In this document: piece by piece, positions 1 through 9,799 of the stretch
Numbering within the stretch: the stretch's first letter is position 1
How the letters are laid out: the number at the start of each line of letters is the position of its first letter
NCBI GenBank assembly: GCA_022496805.1
Contig: CM040099.1
Span: 312,501 to 376,500, forward strand
Reading direction: 5' to 3'
Length of the DNA stretch: 64,000 bases
Origin: Pohlia nutans
Lineage: Eukaryota > Streptophyta > Bryopsida > Bryales > Mniaceae
Notes under the pieces: model-generated
What the model was told of the DNA's origin: nothing
What the model saw: only the letters and a program-made list of their open reading frames with translations
The model's database searches: none
Made by a program: the position numbers and the translations under genes

Positions 1-1500
1 CGGCGATTTATGTACTAAGAGTGATTGCTAATGTACTAAACTAATATTATTGGTATGCAAATATATTTCTCCTAACCCCTCAAAACCCTAAACGTTTATT
101 TTACAAAAGCACTCAAAAATTTCTTTTCAATTAGGAAGGGCAACAACTTCGAGAGAGAATCTAATTTTTTGGTAATTTCAACGACAGGATTTTGAATCAA
201 TAGTACTACGGTACAGACTTAAAAAAATGTGAGGAATGTTTTGCATAATCTTTTGTGGCACAAATTAAAAGATGATGGTTTTTGAAGTGAAAAAATAGGT
301 AAATTTTTTATACCCCTAAACCGACTGAGATCAACACACTTGGATTCCTTGTGTAATTGTGTTTGTGCAAAAAACTTATATAGCTCACAAGATACTAACA
401 TGGTCTACTTTGTGGAGGTCAGAAAAAATTTCAAATAAAATTACACAAAGAACCATGAAGTTTTTTTAACCTCCGCAAAATGTATCGTGTTAATTATTTG
501 TAAGTTATTTAAGTCAATTTATTATTATGTTGTTGTTTCATTTACTAGCTTTTATAATACATTTGTTTATGTGGTAGGATAAATTGTTGGCAATCTTTCA
601 TATGTCACCTTCATCATCATTAAATGGTTGATCTTTTAGGAAAGAAGTTCAACCTCTGAGCTCCCAGAAGACCTTTTTTTGGTCGCTGCCCGTTTTTAAC
701 ACCCTAAACCCAAACCCAAAAAATAAGTTTTTGAAAAAATAAAAGATATTTTTAAATGCTTCACCAACTCTACTTTCTAACCCAAGTTGAATTATGTCAA
801 TCCTAGATGAACTCCAACCGAGAGATTTTTTCAAAGAAAATCACTTCAACATTGTCTTCGTGATTAGTTACAAAATTTTATGTTTGAGGAAAGTAATGAC
901 GTTCCCTCCATCATTTCTTTTGATTTTTGGAATTTTACAATAGAAGAACCAAATTTAACCAATCACGCTAAATTTTAAACCCTAAAAGTGAAAATCAGAA
1001 TTTATACAAATTTTCAAAGATGAATGCTTTTGAATTCATTAAAAAGAGGTCTAAAGTTATTTTTGGAAGCTTGACTGTATTGATAATTTGTAGAGATGCT
1101 ACCCTACATTTTATCTATTGAACCAAACTTCATCAAACATATAGGAGGCACATATTGTAACAAATCTATGTTTTGTTCAAAACCCCCTTGGTCTTTTCGG
1201 AGTCAAAATACAATTATTATCAATTGCAACGACATTGTTTTAATACTATATAAATGCATTTTTACAGAAATTGCATAATATATCAATGTTATTTCAACAT
1301 TGTTCTAGCATCGTTTCAACACTAGTTGAACCTACACCCTAAACCACAAACAAGTTCACGTTCGTTCAATTTTTCATAGAATTGCCGATAAAGTTTACAA
1401 ACATTATAAGCTTTGAGCCTAATTTGGACAAGCTGTAGTGCACAAGACGAACCACAAATACGATTGAGTTTTGATGGCAAAGGATGTTTTTAAAATCTAT
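1..1500. other. AT-rich intergenic DNA
   Basis: I see no convincing gene here. Open frames are short, lack recognisable motifs and lie in AT-rich sequence. Short CCCTAAAC-like words occur near positions 87 and 1332, as they do elsewhere in the window. The stretch runs into the end of the SWIM element at about 1.5 kb. Confidence 0.5.
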
Positions 1501-2437
1501 TTTCATTTGAAATTCCAGCGACGCTAGCGTGCGAGCCTAGAGAGGAGAGCCCGAGAGCGGAGAGCAGGGATTTGGAGAGCCTAGAGCCTAGGATCCATCT
1601 GAATTTTGAAAATGATACTAATTTTAGAATATAAAATTCTATTTATAGATTATTTACTATTTATAGTAAATTTTGGTACCTTATGACCGCTGGACCTATA
1701 ACCGTGGGTTAGTACTTAGTAGAGTACAATATTTATAGTCAGCCTGAAAAATTGGATATTTATAGGGTTTAGAGTATGAAATTGAATCCAATGAAGAGAG
1801 CCTCTTGAAAAGAGACAAGAACAGAAAGAGAACAAGTGGACCTATATGTAGGATTTTCATTTTTTCTTTTTGTGTAATACATAGTTATAGTAGTCAAACT
1901 TATCAAGCAAGCTAGTACTTCAGCCAATTTGAAATAGGGCTTCAGCCATTCAAAATAGGAAGCTATTGCTTCTAGTTCTAGTAAGTCTCCCTGTCTAAAC
2001 ACCAATTGTGACTCATTTTTCAATCCTCGGTCTTGATGATCCCGGCCGCCACAAGAATTTTTTTAACCTCATCCAAGCTGAGAGTAGGAGCATGGATGTA
2101 CCTGTCAACTTTATAGTCCAGCTTGCAAAAGTAACGAAAGATATAGTAAAGGTGTTTACAGTTGACGTACTGGCGACGCCTTCCAACAGCTGCAGAGTTC
2201 ATGCTAGCGTAATGTGGGCACGTACATGACGGAAAATTGCACAATGTGATATTGTACAAATTTTCGTCGGGTTCCACTCCGGACTAGAGCACGATGATGG
2301 CATCAAGGCTGGGGTAGGGGAGGAGGTTGATGCGGAGAATATTCGCCTTCACGTTTCTTGCACTCTCCCATTGATTGCGGTGAGCTTCCGTGGAAGCCTT
2401 AGTGTTCCGTCGTACGTTTTTGTCGTTTCGGGAGGAT
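1500..2437 (-). pseudogene. SWIM zinc-finger element, left copy, distal part
   Basis: This is the downstream part of a minus-strand element whose upstream part lies at 8105-9366; the copia retrotransposon separates them. The frame at 2277-2020 carries a SWIM-type zinc finger: CTCPHY followed by NCKHLYYIF (CxC...CxH). SWIM fingers bind DNA or protein and are common in transposase-derived plant proteins. The frame ends in KTED and a stop. It is followed by AT-rich DNA and a purine-rich GAGAGCC stretch at 1519-1600 that is repeated at the end of the right copy (48,790-48,866). No transposase catalytic core is visible, so the class of element is unknown. Both SWIM cysteines and the histidine are intact here, whereas the right copy has lost the histidine. 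Confidence 0.6.
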
Positions 2438-2442
2438 GGTAT
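2438..2442. repeat. Copia target-site duplication, left
   Basis: GGTAT immediately precedes the LTR and is repeated at 8100-8104. The uninterrupted SWIM copy near 48,160 reads continuously across the homologous point, which supports this as the insertion site. Confidence 0.85.
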
Positions 2443-2760
2443 TATTGAAGGTTAGATTAGAATGCCAAAGCCTCACACAAACACTTGGAATGCATAGGAA
2501 AGAGATGATCTTTACTCATGGGCTGCCCCTCTTAAGTAGCACACCCAAGGGAGTCCCCTTGGCAAACCATATGGGACATCAGCCCATACTCCACTCCTAG
2601 TACACTAGGATCAGCCCATATCACTTGGGAGACCCAATTCTCATTACTTCTAACTAGTACCACTTCTTTAGTTGCAAGTCTAGCTCATTGGCATCATCTA
2701 CTCTAGCTAATGCGCATGGCTATGAGCAACTTCAGCCCACGCAATCATCCTACTTCAACA
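2443..2760 (-). repeat. Copia 3' LTR
   Basis: On the minus strand it begins TGTTGAAG and ends TTCAATA. It matches 7782-8099 apart from three substitutions in the stretch covering 2665-2692. Its terminal repeat is slightly imperfect (TGTTG versus CAATA). Confidence 0.92.
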
Positions 2761-5700
2761 CTCCCACTTTGCGAATAGCCAAAGCCTTGGAGCCCAAATG
2801 CCACCACTAGTCTTTGATGTCGATCTCTCGCAAGAGCCTTTGTGAGCACGTCCGCCACCATGTGCTCCGTTGGACAATACTTCAACTCTATCACCTTCAT
2901 CTCTAACTTCTCTCGAATGAAGTGATATTGCACATCAATGTGCTTTGTACGTGAGTGATGCGTTGGATTCTTCGCCAATGACATACTCCCTTGGTTGTCA
3001 CACATGATTGTTGTAGCCTCCTCTTGAGTGCATCTCACATCCGCCATTAGTTGCCTCAACCAAATGGCCTCCTTCGTACCGTGGCTCGTCGCCATGTACT
3101 CCGCCTCAACGGTTGACGTGGCCGTGGTTTGTTGGCGCTTGCTATTCCATGAAACGGCCCCCGATCCAACTTTGAACATGTACCCCGTGGTGGATCTACG
3201 ATCATTGGTATCACCCGCATAATCCGCATCACAATACCCACTCAACACAATGTTGTCACCTCCAAGACACAACCTCACATCACTTGTGCCTTTCAAGTAC
3301 CGCATGATCCTCTTGACCGCAACCCAATGACTTGAACCCGGTCTTGCCATGTGTTGACTCACAACGCTGATTGGATACGCAAGGTCCGGCCTTGTTGCAA
3401 TCATAGCATACATCAATGACCCTACAGCTTGCTTGTATGGCACATCCACCATAGATTGAGCCTCTAATGCATACTCCTCATCGGTGAGTTTCACGAGTTT
3501 GGAATTCACATCCAATGGAGTGCCAACCGGTTTGCAATCCTCCATGCCAAAGCGTTTGAGAACATCCATAACATACTTGCTTTGATTCATTGTTATGGTG
3601 CGTGTTGCTCTATCTCGCACAAACTCAACTCCTAAACAAAAGTGCAACTCACCCAGATCACTCATCTCGTACTCGTTCTCAAGCATTGCCTTCAATGCCT
3701 TCAAAGAGCTCATACAACTTGCAAGGATGATCAAATCGTCCACATATATGATCACGATGACCACATGTTGCCCCTTTTGCATGAAATACAAGCTGTGATC
3801 AGCGATGCTCCTTGTGAACCCGATATGAACAAGAAACGTGTCAATCTTTTGATACCATGCGCGTGGAGATTGCTTCAACCCATACAATGACTTGTTCAAC
3901 TTGCAAACAAGGTTCTCATTACCTCGTTGCACAAATCCTTTGGGTTGTACCATGTAGATGTCCTCGTCCAACTCGCCGTTCAAGAACGCCGTCTTCACAT
4001 CCATTTGATGCATTTCCAAATCCATGGCAGCCCCGATGGCCAAAATGCATCGAATAGTGGTGAATTTCGCCACCGGTGCAAAGGTCTCATGAAAATCAAC
4101 ACCTTCGATTTGTGAAAAGTCCTTTGCCACCAATCTTGCCTTATAACGAACCACACCACCCGTTGCATCTCTCTTTGCACGAAATACCCACTTACAACCG
4201 ACAGCATTGCGATTCTTGGGGAGGGGAGTCAATTCCCAAGTGCCATTGTCCATCAACGATTTGTACTCCTCTTGCATGGCTTGCTCCCACTTGTTTGCAT
4301 CATCACAACTCAACGCTTCACGAATCGTCAATGGAGCATCTAAAAGTGCAACGTTTGCATGCTCCTCCTCACCTTGAGGGAGAATATGATTCTTCCACCA
4401 CTCACCAAGTGGTCTACGATTTCTCTCTGGATAACGACGATCGCTCGAGGATGCATTGTCTTCAACCGCCGTTGCTTGTGCCTTTTTCTCGCCATTCCTC
4501 GTCTTCAAAGGTCGCTCCTCAATATGTTCCTCATCACCACCATCTTCGTCATCTTCGTCTTCATCAACAATATCAATAACGGGAGATTTGGAAGATTGGT
4601 CCACAATCGCCGGTTTATCGCCACTTCTCCCACTTGGACCATCGTCCAAATTGTCTTCAACCTTGGAATTCTCGCAAAATGTCACATCACGAGCTCGAAT
4701 GATCTTCTTGGTCTCGAGCGACATGAGCCTGTACGCCTTGGTACCTTCACAATATCCAAGAAACACACATTTTGTTGCCTTGGCCTCAAGTTTGGTTCTT
4801 TGAGAATCGGGTACCTTTGCAAATGCGATGCATCCAAATGTGCGCATGTGCTCCACGCGGGGTGGCCTCCCACTCCACGCTTGCTCTGGTGTCATGTTTT
4901 GAACCGCACTCGTCGGGCATCGGTTGCGTGTGTACACCGCAGTCACCACCGCTTCCGCCCAAAGGTCCAAACCCAAATTTTGTGCATGCAACATACTCCT
5001 TTCCATTTCCACAATTGTTCGATTTGCACGCTCTGCAACTCCGTTTTGTTGTGGTGTATATGGCGTTGTGGTTTGTCTAGCAATGCCTTCTTTCTTCAAT
5101 AACTCTCCAAATTGGTTGGACATGAACTCGCCGCCATTATCCGATCGAAACACCTTGATCTTGTGCTCGGATTGCTTCTCAACCAACGCCTTGAACTCTT
5201 TGAACTTCTCAAAACACTCGCTCTTTGCTTTGATCGGATACAACCATATCTTCCTCGAAAAATCATCAATGAACGTCACAAAATACTTGCAACCCCCCAT
5301 AGACGTGGTCTTCATTGGACCACACACGTCGGAATGCACAATCTCAAGAACCTTGGTTGCACGAGTTGCCCCATCAACTGGAAACGGTGAGCGTTGTTGC
5401 TTGCCTTCAATACAACCCTCACATGTGAATGAACTAGGCGCGACGTGTGATTGTGCAAGATCCATGCCACTTACCATTCCACGCAGTGCTTTCACACTCT
5501 TGACATTCAAATGCCCGAGACGACGATGCCACAACGCCAACTTGTCTTCGTTTGAACTCGATTGCACCAACGTTGCCGATTCCGCCGCGTGCATCTTGGA
5601 AAACTTGATTTGGTACAAGCCGTTGACTTCGTGTATAATGGCCACCTCCTCACGACTTGGAGACAACACAAAACACCCTTGGTCGCTAAATTCCACTCGC

Positions 5701-6818
5701 AAATGCTTCATCACCAAATGTCGCACCGATAAAAGATTTGCCTTCAACTTGGGAACGTGGAGGACATCATGGATGGTAATTGTCTTCACACGATCCTTCA
5801 CCTCGGTGTCTACGACGATGGATCCTTTACCCACGGCTTGAAGAACCGTATCATCACCCAAAATGACATTCTTTGGAGATATGACGTGATATGATTGGAA
5901 ACAAGTCCTAATGGGCGCCATGTGACTCGAGGCTCCCGAATCAACAATCCAATCGATCACACTACCATTGCATGACACGTCACTTGCCATCATTGCATAC
6001 TCGTCCCCGTCATCACTACAAGAAGAGACGCTGGTCATAAATGCGTACTCATCACCTGCATCGTTGACCTTTGTATTGTTGGCACTTTCCTCTCTCTTGC
6101 GTTTGTAGCAAAATTTTGCCAAGTGGCCCTTCTTACCGCAATAGTAGCATACCTTGTCTGTAGAGCTCCCACTGGCACCGCTCTTGGATTGCTTCGCCAT
6201 AAGCGCCGCGCTATCGCCACGAGTCTCGTTCTCTTTGCGCCGCGAGAGTTCATGCAACAACCGTGATGTCACATAATCAAGAGTGAGCTCGCTAATGGGC
6301 CTACTCTCCATAGCAACGATAAGATACTCGTACGACGGCGGCAAACTCTCGAGGAGCGTCATAACGATATCACCGTCGGTAATGTTGACGTCTGCGCCGT
6401 TGAGCTGATCCGCAAGAGCCTTGACTTTGTTGATGTGCGCCAACATGTCGTCGTTTTCTTCCATCTTGATGGTGAAAAACTTGCGCCTCAAAAACAAGAT
6501 ATTGACCAAGCTCTTTGCCTCATGAATATTGCAAAGCTTGGCCCATGCCTCGGCGGGAGTCTTGCACGACCGAATATGAGAAAGCTGGGAATCAGAAAGA
6601 TTAAGAGCCAAAATCGCAAAGGCCTTTTTCTCTCGCCGAGTGTACGCAGTTCGTACCCTAGCCTCGGCGTCGGACGAAGGCGGTTCCTCACTACCCTCAA
6701 CTATCTCCCACAATTCTTTTTCGGCCATGACCATTTCCATCTTGAATTTCCACAAGTGGAAGTTGACGCCATCGAACTTGTCTACAACCTTAGCACCTTC
6801 ACCCTCAAATGTAGCCAT
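2745..6818 (-). CDS. Copia gag-pol polyprotein
   Basis: One uninterrupted frame encodes gag, protease, integrase, reverse transcriptase and RNase H. The first ATG is at 6818; an in-frame GTG at 6845 is an unlikely start. In order: an N-terminal UBN2/DUF4219-type gag region; a CCHC knuckle CYYCGKKGHLAKFC (6112-6151); the protease motif VDSGASSHM (about 5930-5955); the integrase zinc region with HRRLGHLN and CEGCIEGK; integrase core residues in HSDVCG, RSDNGGEF and VAERANRT; the reverse transcriptase motif YVDDLIIL (about 3735-3757); and RNase H motifs DADYAGD and SRTKHID. The 1357-residue length is usual for plant copia. The frame ends 16 bases inside the 3' LTR. No frameshift or stop is seen, so the protein is probably functional. 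Confidence 0.95.
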   Translation of the reverse strand: MATFEGEGAKVVDKFDGVNFHLWKFKMEMVMAEKELWEIVEGSEEPPSSDAEARVRTAYTRREKKAFAILALNLSDSQLSHIRSCKTPAEAWAKLCNIHEAKSLVNILFLRRKFFTIKMEENDDMLAHINKVKALADQLNGADVNITDGDIVMTLLESLPPSYEYLIVAMESRPISELTLDYVTSRLLHELSRRKENETRGDSAALMAKQSKSGASGSSTDKVCYYCGKKGHLAKFCYKRKREESANNTKVNDAGDEYAFMTSVSSCSDDGDEYAMMASDVSCNGSVIDWIVDSGASSHMAPIRTCFQSYHVISPKNVILGDDTVLQAVGKGSIVVDTEVKDRVKTITIHDVLHVPKLKANLLSVRHLVMKHLRVEFSDQGCFVLSPSREEVAIIHEVNGLYQIKFSKMHAAESATLVQSSSNEDKLALWHRRLGHLNVKSVKALRGMVSGMDLAQSHVAPSSFTCEGCIEGKQQRSPFPVDGATRATKVLEIVHSDVCGPMKTTSMGGCKYFVTFIDDFSRKIWLYPIKAKSECFEKFKEFKALVEKQSEHKIKVFRSDNGGEFMSNQFGELLKKEGIARQTTTPYTPQQNGVAERANRTIVEMERSMLHAQNLGLDLWAEAVVTAVYTRNRCPTSAVQNMTPEQAWSGRPPRVEHMRTFGCIAFAKVPDSQRTKLEAKATKCVFLGYCEGTKAYRLMSLETKKIIRARDVTFCENSKVEDNLDDGPSGRSGDKPAIVDQSSKSPVIDIVDEDEDDEDGGDEEHIEERPLKTRNGEKKAQATAVEDNASSSDRRYPERNRRPLGEWWKNHILPQGEEEHANVALLDAPLTIREALSCDDANKWEQAMQEEYKSLMDNGTWELTPLPKNRNAVGCKWVFRAKRDATGGVVRYKARLVAKDFSQIEGVDFHETFAPVAKFTTIRCILAIGAAMDLEMHQMDVKTAFLNGELDEDIYMVQPKGFVQRGNENLVCKLNKSLYGLKQSPRAWYQKIDTFLVHIGFTRSIADHSLYFMQKGQHVVIVIIYVDDLIILASCMSSLKALKAMLENEYEMSDLGELHFCLGVEFVRDRATRTITMNQSKYVMDVLKRFGMEDCKPVGTPLDVNSKLVKLTDEEYALEAQSMVDVPYKQAVGSLMYAMIATRPDLAYPISVVSQHMARPGSSHWVAVKRIMRYLKGTSDVRLCLGGDNIVLSGYCDADYAGDTNDRRSTTGYMFKVGSGAVSWNSKRQQTTATSTVEAEYMATSHGTKEAIWLRQLMADVRCTQEEATTIMCDNQGSMSLAKNPTHHSRTKHIDVQYHFIREKLEMKVIELKYCPTEHMVADVLTKALARDRHQRLVVAFGLQGFGYSQSGSVEVG
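2761..2770 (-). promoter_or_regulatory. Copia polypurine tract
   Basis: Read on the minus strand this is AAAGTGGGAG directly before the TGTTG start of the 3' LTR, the expected place for the plus-strand DNA primer of an LTR retrotransposon. Confidence 0.8.
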
Positions 6819-6845
6819 ATCCTTGATTGAAGGACGTACGCTCAC

Positions 6846-7767
6846 AAAATTCAGCCCCTAGAAAGCTAAGAAAAATTGTTTTTATGATTTTTTGACAATT
6901 TTGTGATTTGTGAGGCAAATTGCACACGTACGTGCTTCTAATGCCTCCAAACTAATTCCAAACACTAAATCAGCACCTTTGTGCTACACATCAACCTCAC
7001 AACATTCAATCGTGATGGTTCTTAGTGAATTTGCACAAGATCATACCACAACACCCTAACTAGGAGAATTGCGCACTCGTTGGCTCAAATCCACTCAAAT
7101 CAGCACCCTTGTGCTTCACAACACGTAATGCACCCTATGGACACCCTTGTGCCTTCCAAGGACTCTAAATCAATGCAAATTCAGCCCCTTCAAGTCCTAA
7201 TTGCATTGAAATTCATCAAATCAGCCCCGTTGTGCATTCACTAACCCAAACTCTAATTTTGAGCACTCCAAGGGCATAACTCACATTCCAAACCCTTGTG
7301 CAAGAATTGCAATACCAAAATCAGATTGTAGACTCACCCCAAGAGCCTCAAAGCATAAAAGTGCCTTGCAACAACACAAGTGCACAAATTGAGCACAAAT
7401 TGCGCCAATAAGCTCCAATAAGCTCCAATAAGCTCCAATCAGCTCCAATATACTCCAACAAGCACCAATAAGCTCCAAAGCTCCAATTCAGCCCTTGTAG
7501 ACGTGTATAAACTCCAAAGGTGCTCCAAAGTGCTCCAAAAGCTCCAAATCAACAAATGATAGCTCCAAAGTGCGAATTCAGCCCTCCAACACGTAGATCA
7601 AAGGTAGGAAGATTGTAATACCTCCCAATGTCGAAATCAGCCCACCAAAGCTCGAATTCAGCCCTCCAAAGTTCCAAATCAGCGCTCCAATACTCCAAAA
7701 TCAGCGCTCCAACGCACGACCTCCACACAATGAGCAATCTAATCTTTGACTCACGCAAAACACATGA
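6846..7767 (-). other. Copia 5' leader with degenerate short repeats
   Basis: The untranslated leader lies between the primer-binding site and gag. It is built of degenerate short repeats: TCAGCACC-TTGTGCTTCACA-like units at about 6970-7250 and AGCTCCAA units at about 7405-7700. No coding frame is convincing. Such leaders usually hold packaging and dimerisation signals, but none can be assigned by eye. Confidence 0.6.
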
Positions 7768-7781
7768 GTGGGCCCATAACC
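7768..7781 (-). promoter_or_regulatory. Copia primer-binding site, half-tRNA initiator Met
   Basis: The plus strand reads GTGGGCCCATAACC directly against the 5' LTR. This equals the anticodon arm of eukaryotic initiator tRNA-Met (anticodon CAT inside GCCCATAAC), so the element RNA would pair with that internal segment and not with the tRNA 3' end. Internal initiator-tRNA priming is established for Drosophila copia and yeast Ty5. Assigning it here rests on a 14-base perfect match at the expected position. Confidence 0.8.
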
Positions 7782-8099
7782 TATTGAAGGTTAGATTAGA
7801 ATGCCAAAGCCTCACACAAACACTTGGAATGCATAGGAAAGAGATGATCTTTACTCATGGGCTGCCCCTCTTAAGTAGCACACCCAAGGGAGTCCCCTTG
7901 GCAAACCATATGGGACATCAGCCCATACTCCACTCCTAGTACACTAGGATCAGCCCATATCACTTGGGAGACCCAATTCTCATTACTTCTAACTAGTACC
8001 ACTTCTCTAGTTGCTAGTCTAGCTCATTCGCATCATCTACTCTAGCTAATGCGCATGGCTATGAGCAACTTCAGCCCACGCAATCATCCTACTTCAACA
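7782..8099 (-). repeat. Copia 5' LTR
   Basis: This is the upstream LTR of the minus-strand element, 318 bp, nearly identical to 2443-2760. It should contain the element promoter; I could not pick out a clear TATA box. Confidence 0.92.
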
Positions 8100-8104
8100 G
8101 GTAT
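8100..8104. repeat. Copia target-site duplication, right
   Basis: GGTAT directly follows the LTR and matches 2438-2442. Confidence 0.85.
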
Positions 8105-9366
8105 CCTATCAGCATGCAATGGCCTCGGGTGAGTCCACAAGATGGGCTCAAACACCTTCGACGTCGTAAAGAGGCGTGGAGGCAAAAGGGCTGTAGTGAA
8201 CTCAAGACGAAACCCGGCCTCCTGGAGCTCTAGGATCTTTGAACACGTGAAGTCCGTACCCGAGAAAATGGGCTAAACATCTGGGATTTCCGAGCGGTCT
8301 ATGACAAAGAAGCACTTCGGTCCCAAGATACATCGTGCGATTTGGTCCAGAAAAAACCAGAAATCAACTGTTTGAGGTTTAGTCCGCCGCCATCGCAATG
8401 TCATCATCTCCATCATCGCAATGTCAAAGTTCTTGGCAGTGGTTGTACTAGCTACTTCTATTGCAATCAATCCAGTGATGGTCTTCAAAGATTCTCTGCA
8501 TTTTTCTTTTGCAACTGGGTGTCGATGATAACCCGAGTGGATACAAGCACGAGACATGTTGCCAATGTTGAGCACGTAATGCACCGGCGCAGAGCAAAAG
8601 TCTTGGCATAACGGGAGCTTCTTGCAAACTTTCCAAACAAATGAAGAATCATGAGGAGGGTTAAACCAAATGTTGAATGGAAAATTAGTTGTACCTATCC
8701 ATTCCATCTCATTTTTTTTGGGCGCTCTAGCAAGAAGTCACAATCTTCGTTCTCACAGCGCAAAGCACCAACACACGTCAACCTCCTAAACTTCAAGCCA
8801 AGGTTGTTGTGTATCTTTAACGTTGTTGTGTGGGACTAAGTGAGAGTGTTATAACGTTTGTCTATTTCCTGTATGCTCCGGGCACCTGAAGGATGTACGA
8901 TTCCACAACATCATGGCAACTCAAAAACTACGTCCCCGTCAAATTGTAGAGGGAAAAACTGCACCTTATGATTCTCTACGCAATCAAAATCTATGTGAGC
9001 AAGTTCATTCCAAGATTAAGGAACACTTGAGAGCTTTCGCAAACATTGCATGACACTAGGACATGCTTGTGAAGTTGGACAACGAAGACGAAAGGAAAAA
9101 GAGGAAGATTGACTCTTGGCCGGGGCAAAAAAAAGAGGTGGAGTTGAAGCAAAGAAAATCGGTTCATTCAAGAGGGAACTTTGACAAAACTAAGATGGGG
9201 TTTTCCTCTCAGACTCACTAAACAGTTCAATGATAGGATCTAGAGCCTCACGTTTCACATTACGAATGTTGATCATAATAGCTCGGAGGCTTGTAACATA
9301 CCATTGAGGCTCAAGAGACTGTAAGGTTTTAGGACATAAAGGTAGCAGCTCTACAATGGATGTGCC
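8105..9366 (-). pseudogene. SWIM zinc-finger element, left copy, proximal part
   Basis: This is the upstream half of the SWIM element interrupted by copia. The minus-strand frame at 8707-8273 contains the family segments FNPPHDSSFVWKVCKKLP, CQDFCSAPVHYVLNIG and DQIARCILGPKCFFVI, which recur at 45.8-48.0 kb. Relative to that copy, about 1.75 kb is missing between the segment ending near 8390 and the DQIARC segment (right-copy coordinates roughly 46,120-47,886), so this is an internally deleted copy. The stretch 8840-9366 matches 45,220-45,740 in reverse and holds only frame-broken coding remains. The function of the original protein is unknown. Confidence 0.6.
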
Positions 9367-9660
9367 GTCAAATCAAGGTTTGAGTTGAAACTTTTGGCTT
9401 CAAGTGAGGGCTCAAATGTGCCCTCGGCCCCGAGGGCATGTTGAAGGTTCATAGAGTAGCCTAATGTGCTCGTGAGGCTTGGTATCATGCGCTCGTGAGG
9501 TCGCTATTGCCCCGCGTACTCGCATCCAAAAAAGCCGTCAAATCAAGGTTTTAGTTGAAACTTTTGGCTTCAAGTGAGGATTCAAATGTGTCCTCCGCCC
9601 AAGGGCATGTTGTAGGTATATGGGGTAGCCCAATGTACTTGTGAAGATTGGTCATATATA
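9367..9660. repeat. Tandem duplication, about 170 bp
   Basis: A block starting with GTCAAATCAAGGTTT (about 9367 and 9537) and containing CTTTTGGCTTCAAGTGAGG occurs twice in tandem with moderate divergence. No coding frame is shared by the two copies. Confidence 0.6.
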
Positions 9661-9799
9661 ACATTATGGCTACATCAATTAGTTGGAACGTGACGCGCAA
9701 ACAGAAATTGCACAACTTGCCCGCTGCCCTTTCATGCAAACCCAGGGCCCTTCCACATGGCCCTCGGCCCCAACAGCTCACCCATCACTCACCAAACCA

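Larger units (their letters stand above)
2443..8099 (-). mobile_element. Complete Ty1/copia LTR retrotransposon
   Basis: A full-length element of 5657 bp lies on the minus strand. It has two 318-bp LTRs that differ at only three positions by eye, a polypurine tract, a primer-binding site, one long gag-pol frame in copia order (protease, integrase, reverse transcriptase, RNase H) and a GGTAT target duplication. It is inserted in the left SWIM element. The near-identical LTRs and open frame point to a recent insertion that may still be competent. Priming appears to use the anticodon arm of initiator tRNA-Met (see 7768-7781). Confidence 0.95.

Noticed and set aside
3595..5841. Long plus-strand frames opposite the copia ORF
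   Set aside because: They are antisense shadows of the gag-pol frame and have no motif of their own.
1500..9366. MULE transposase gene
   Set aside because: Only a SWIM finger is visible. No DDE core of Mutator-like transposases was found in either copy, so the class is left open.
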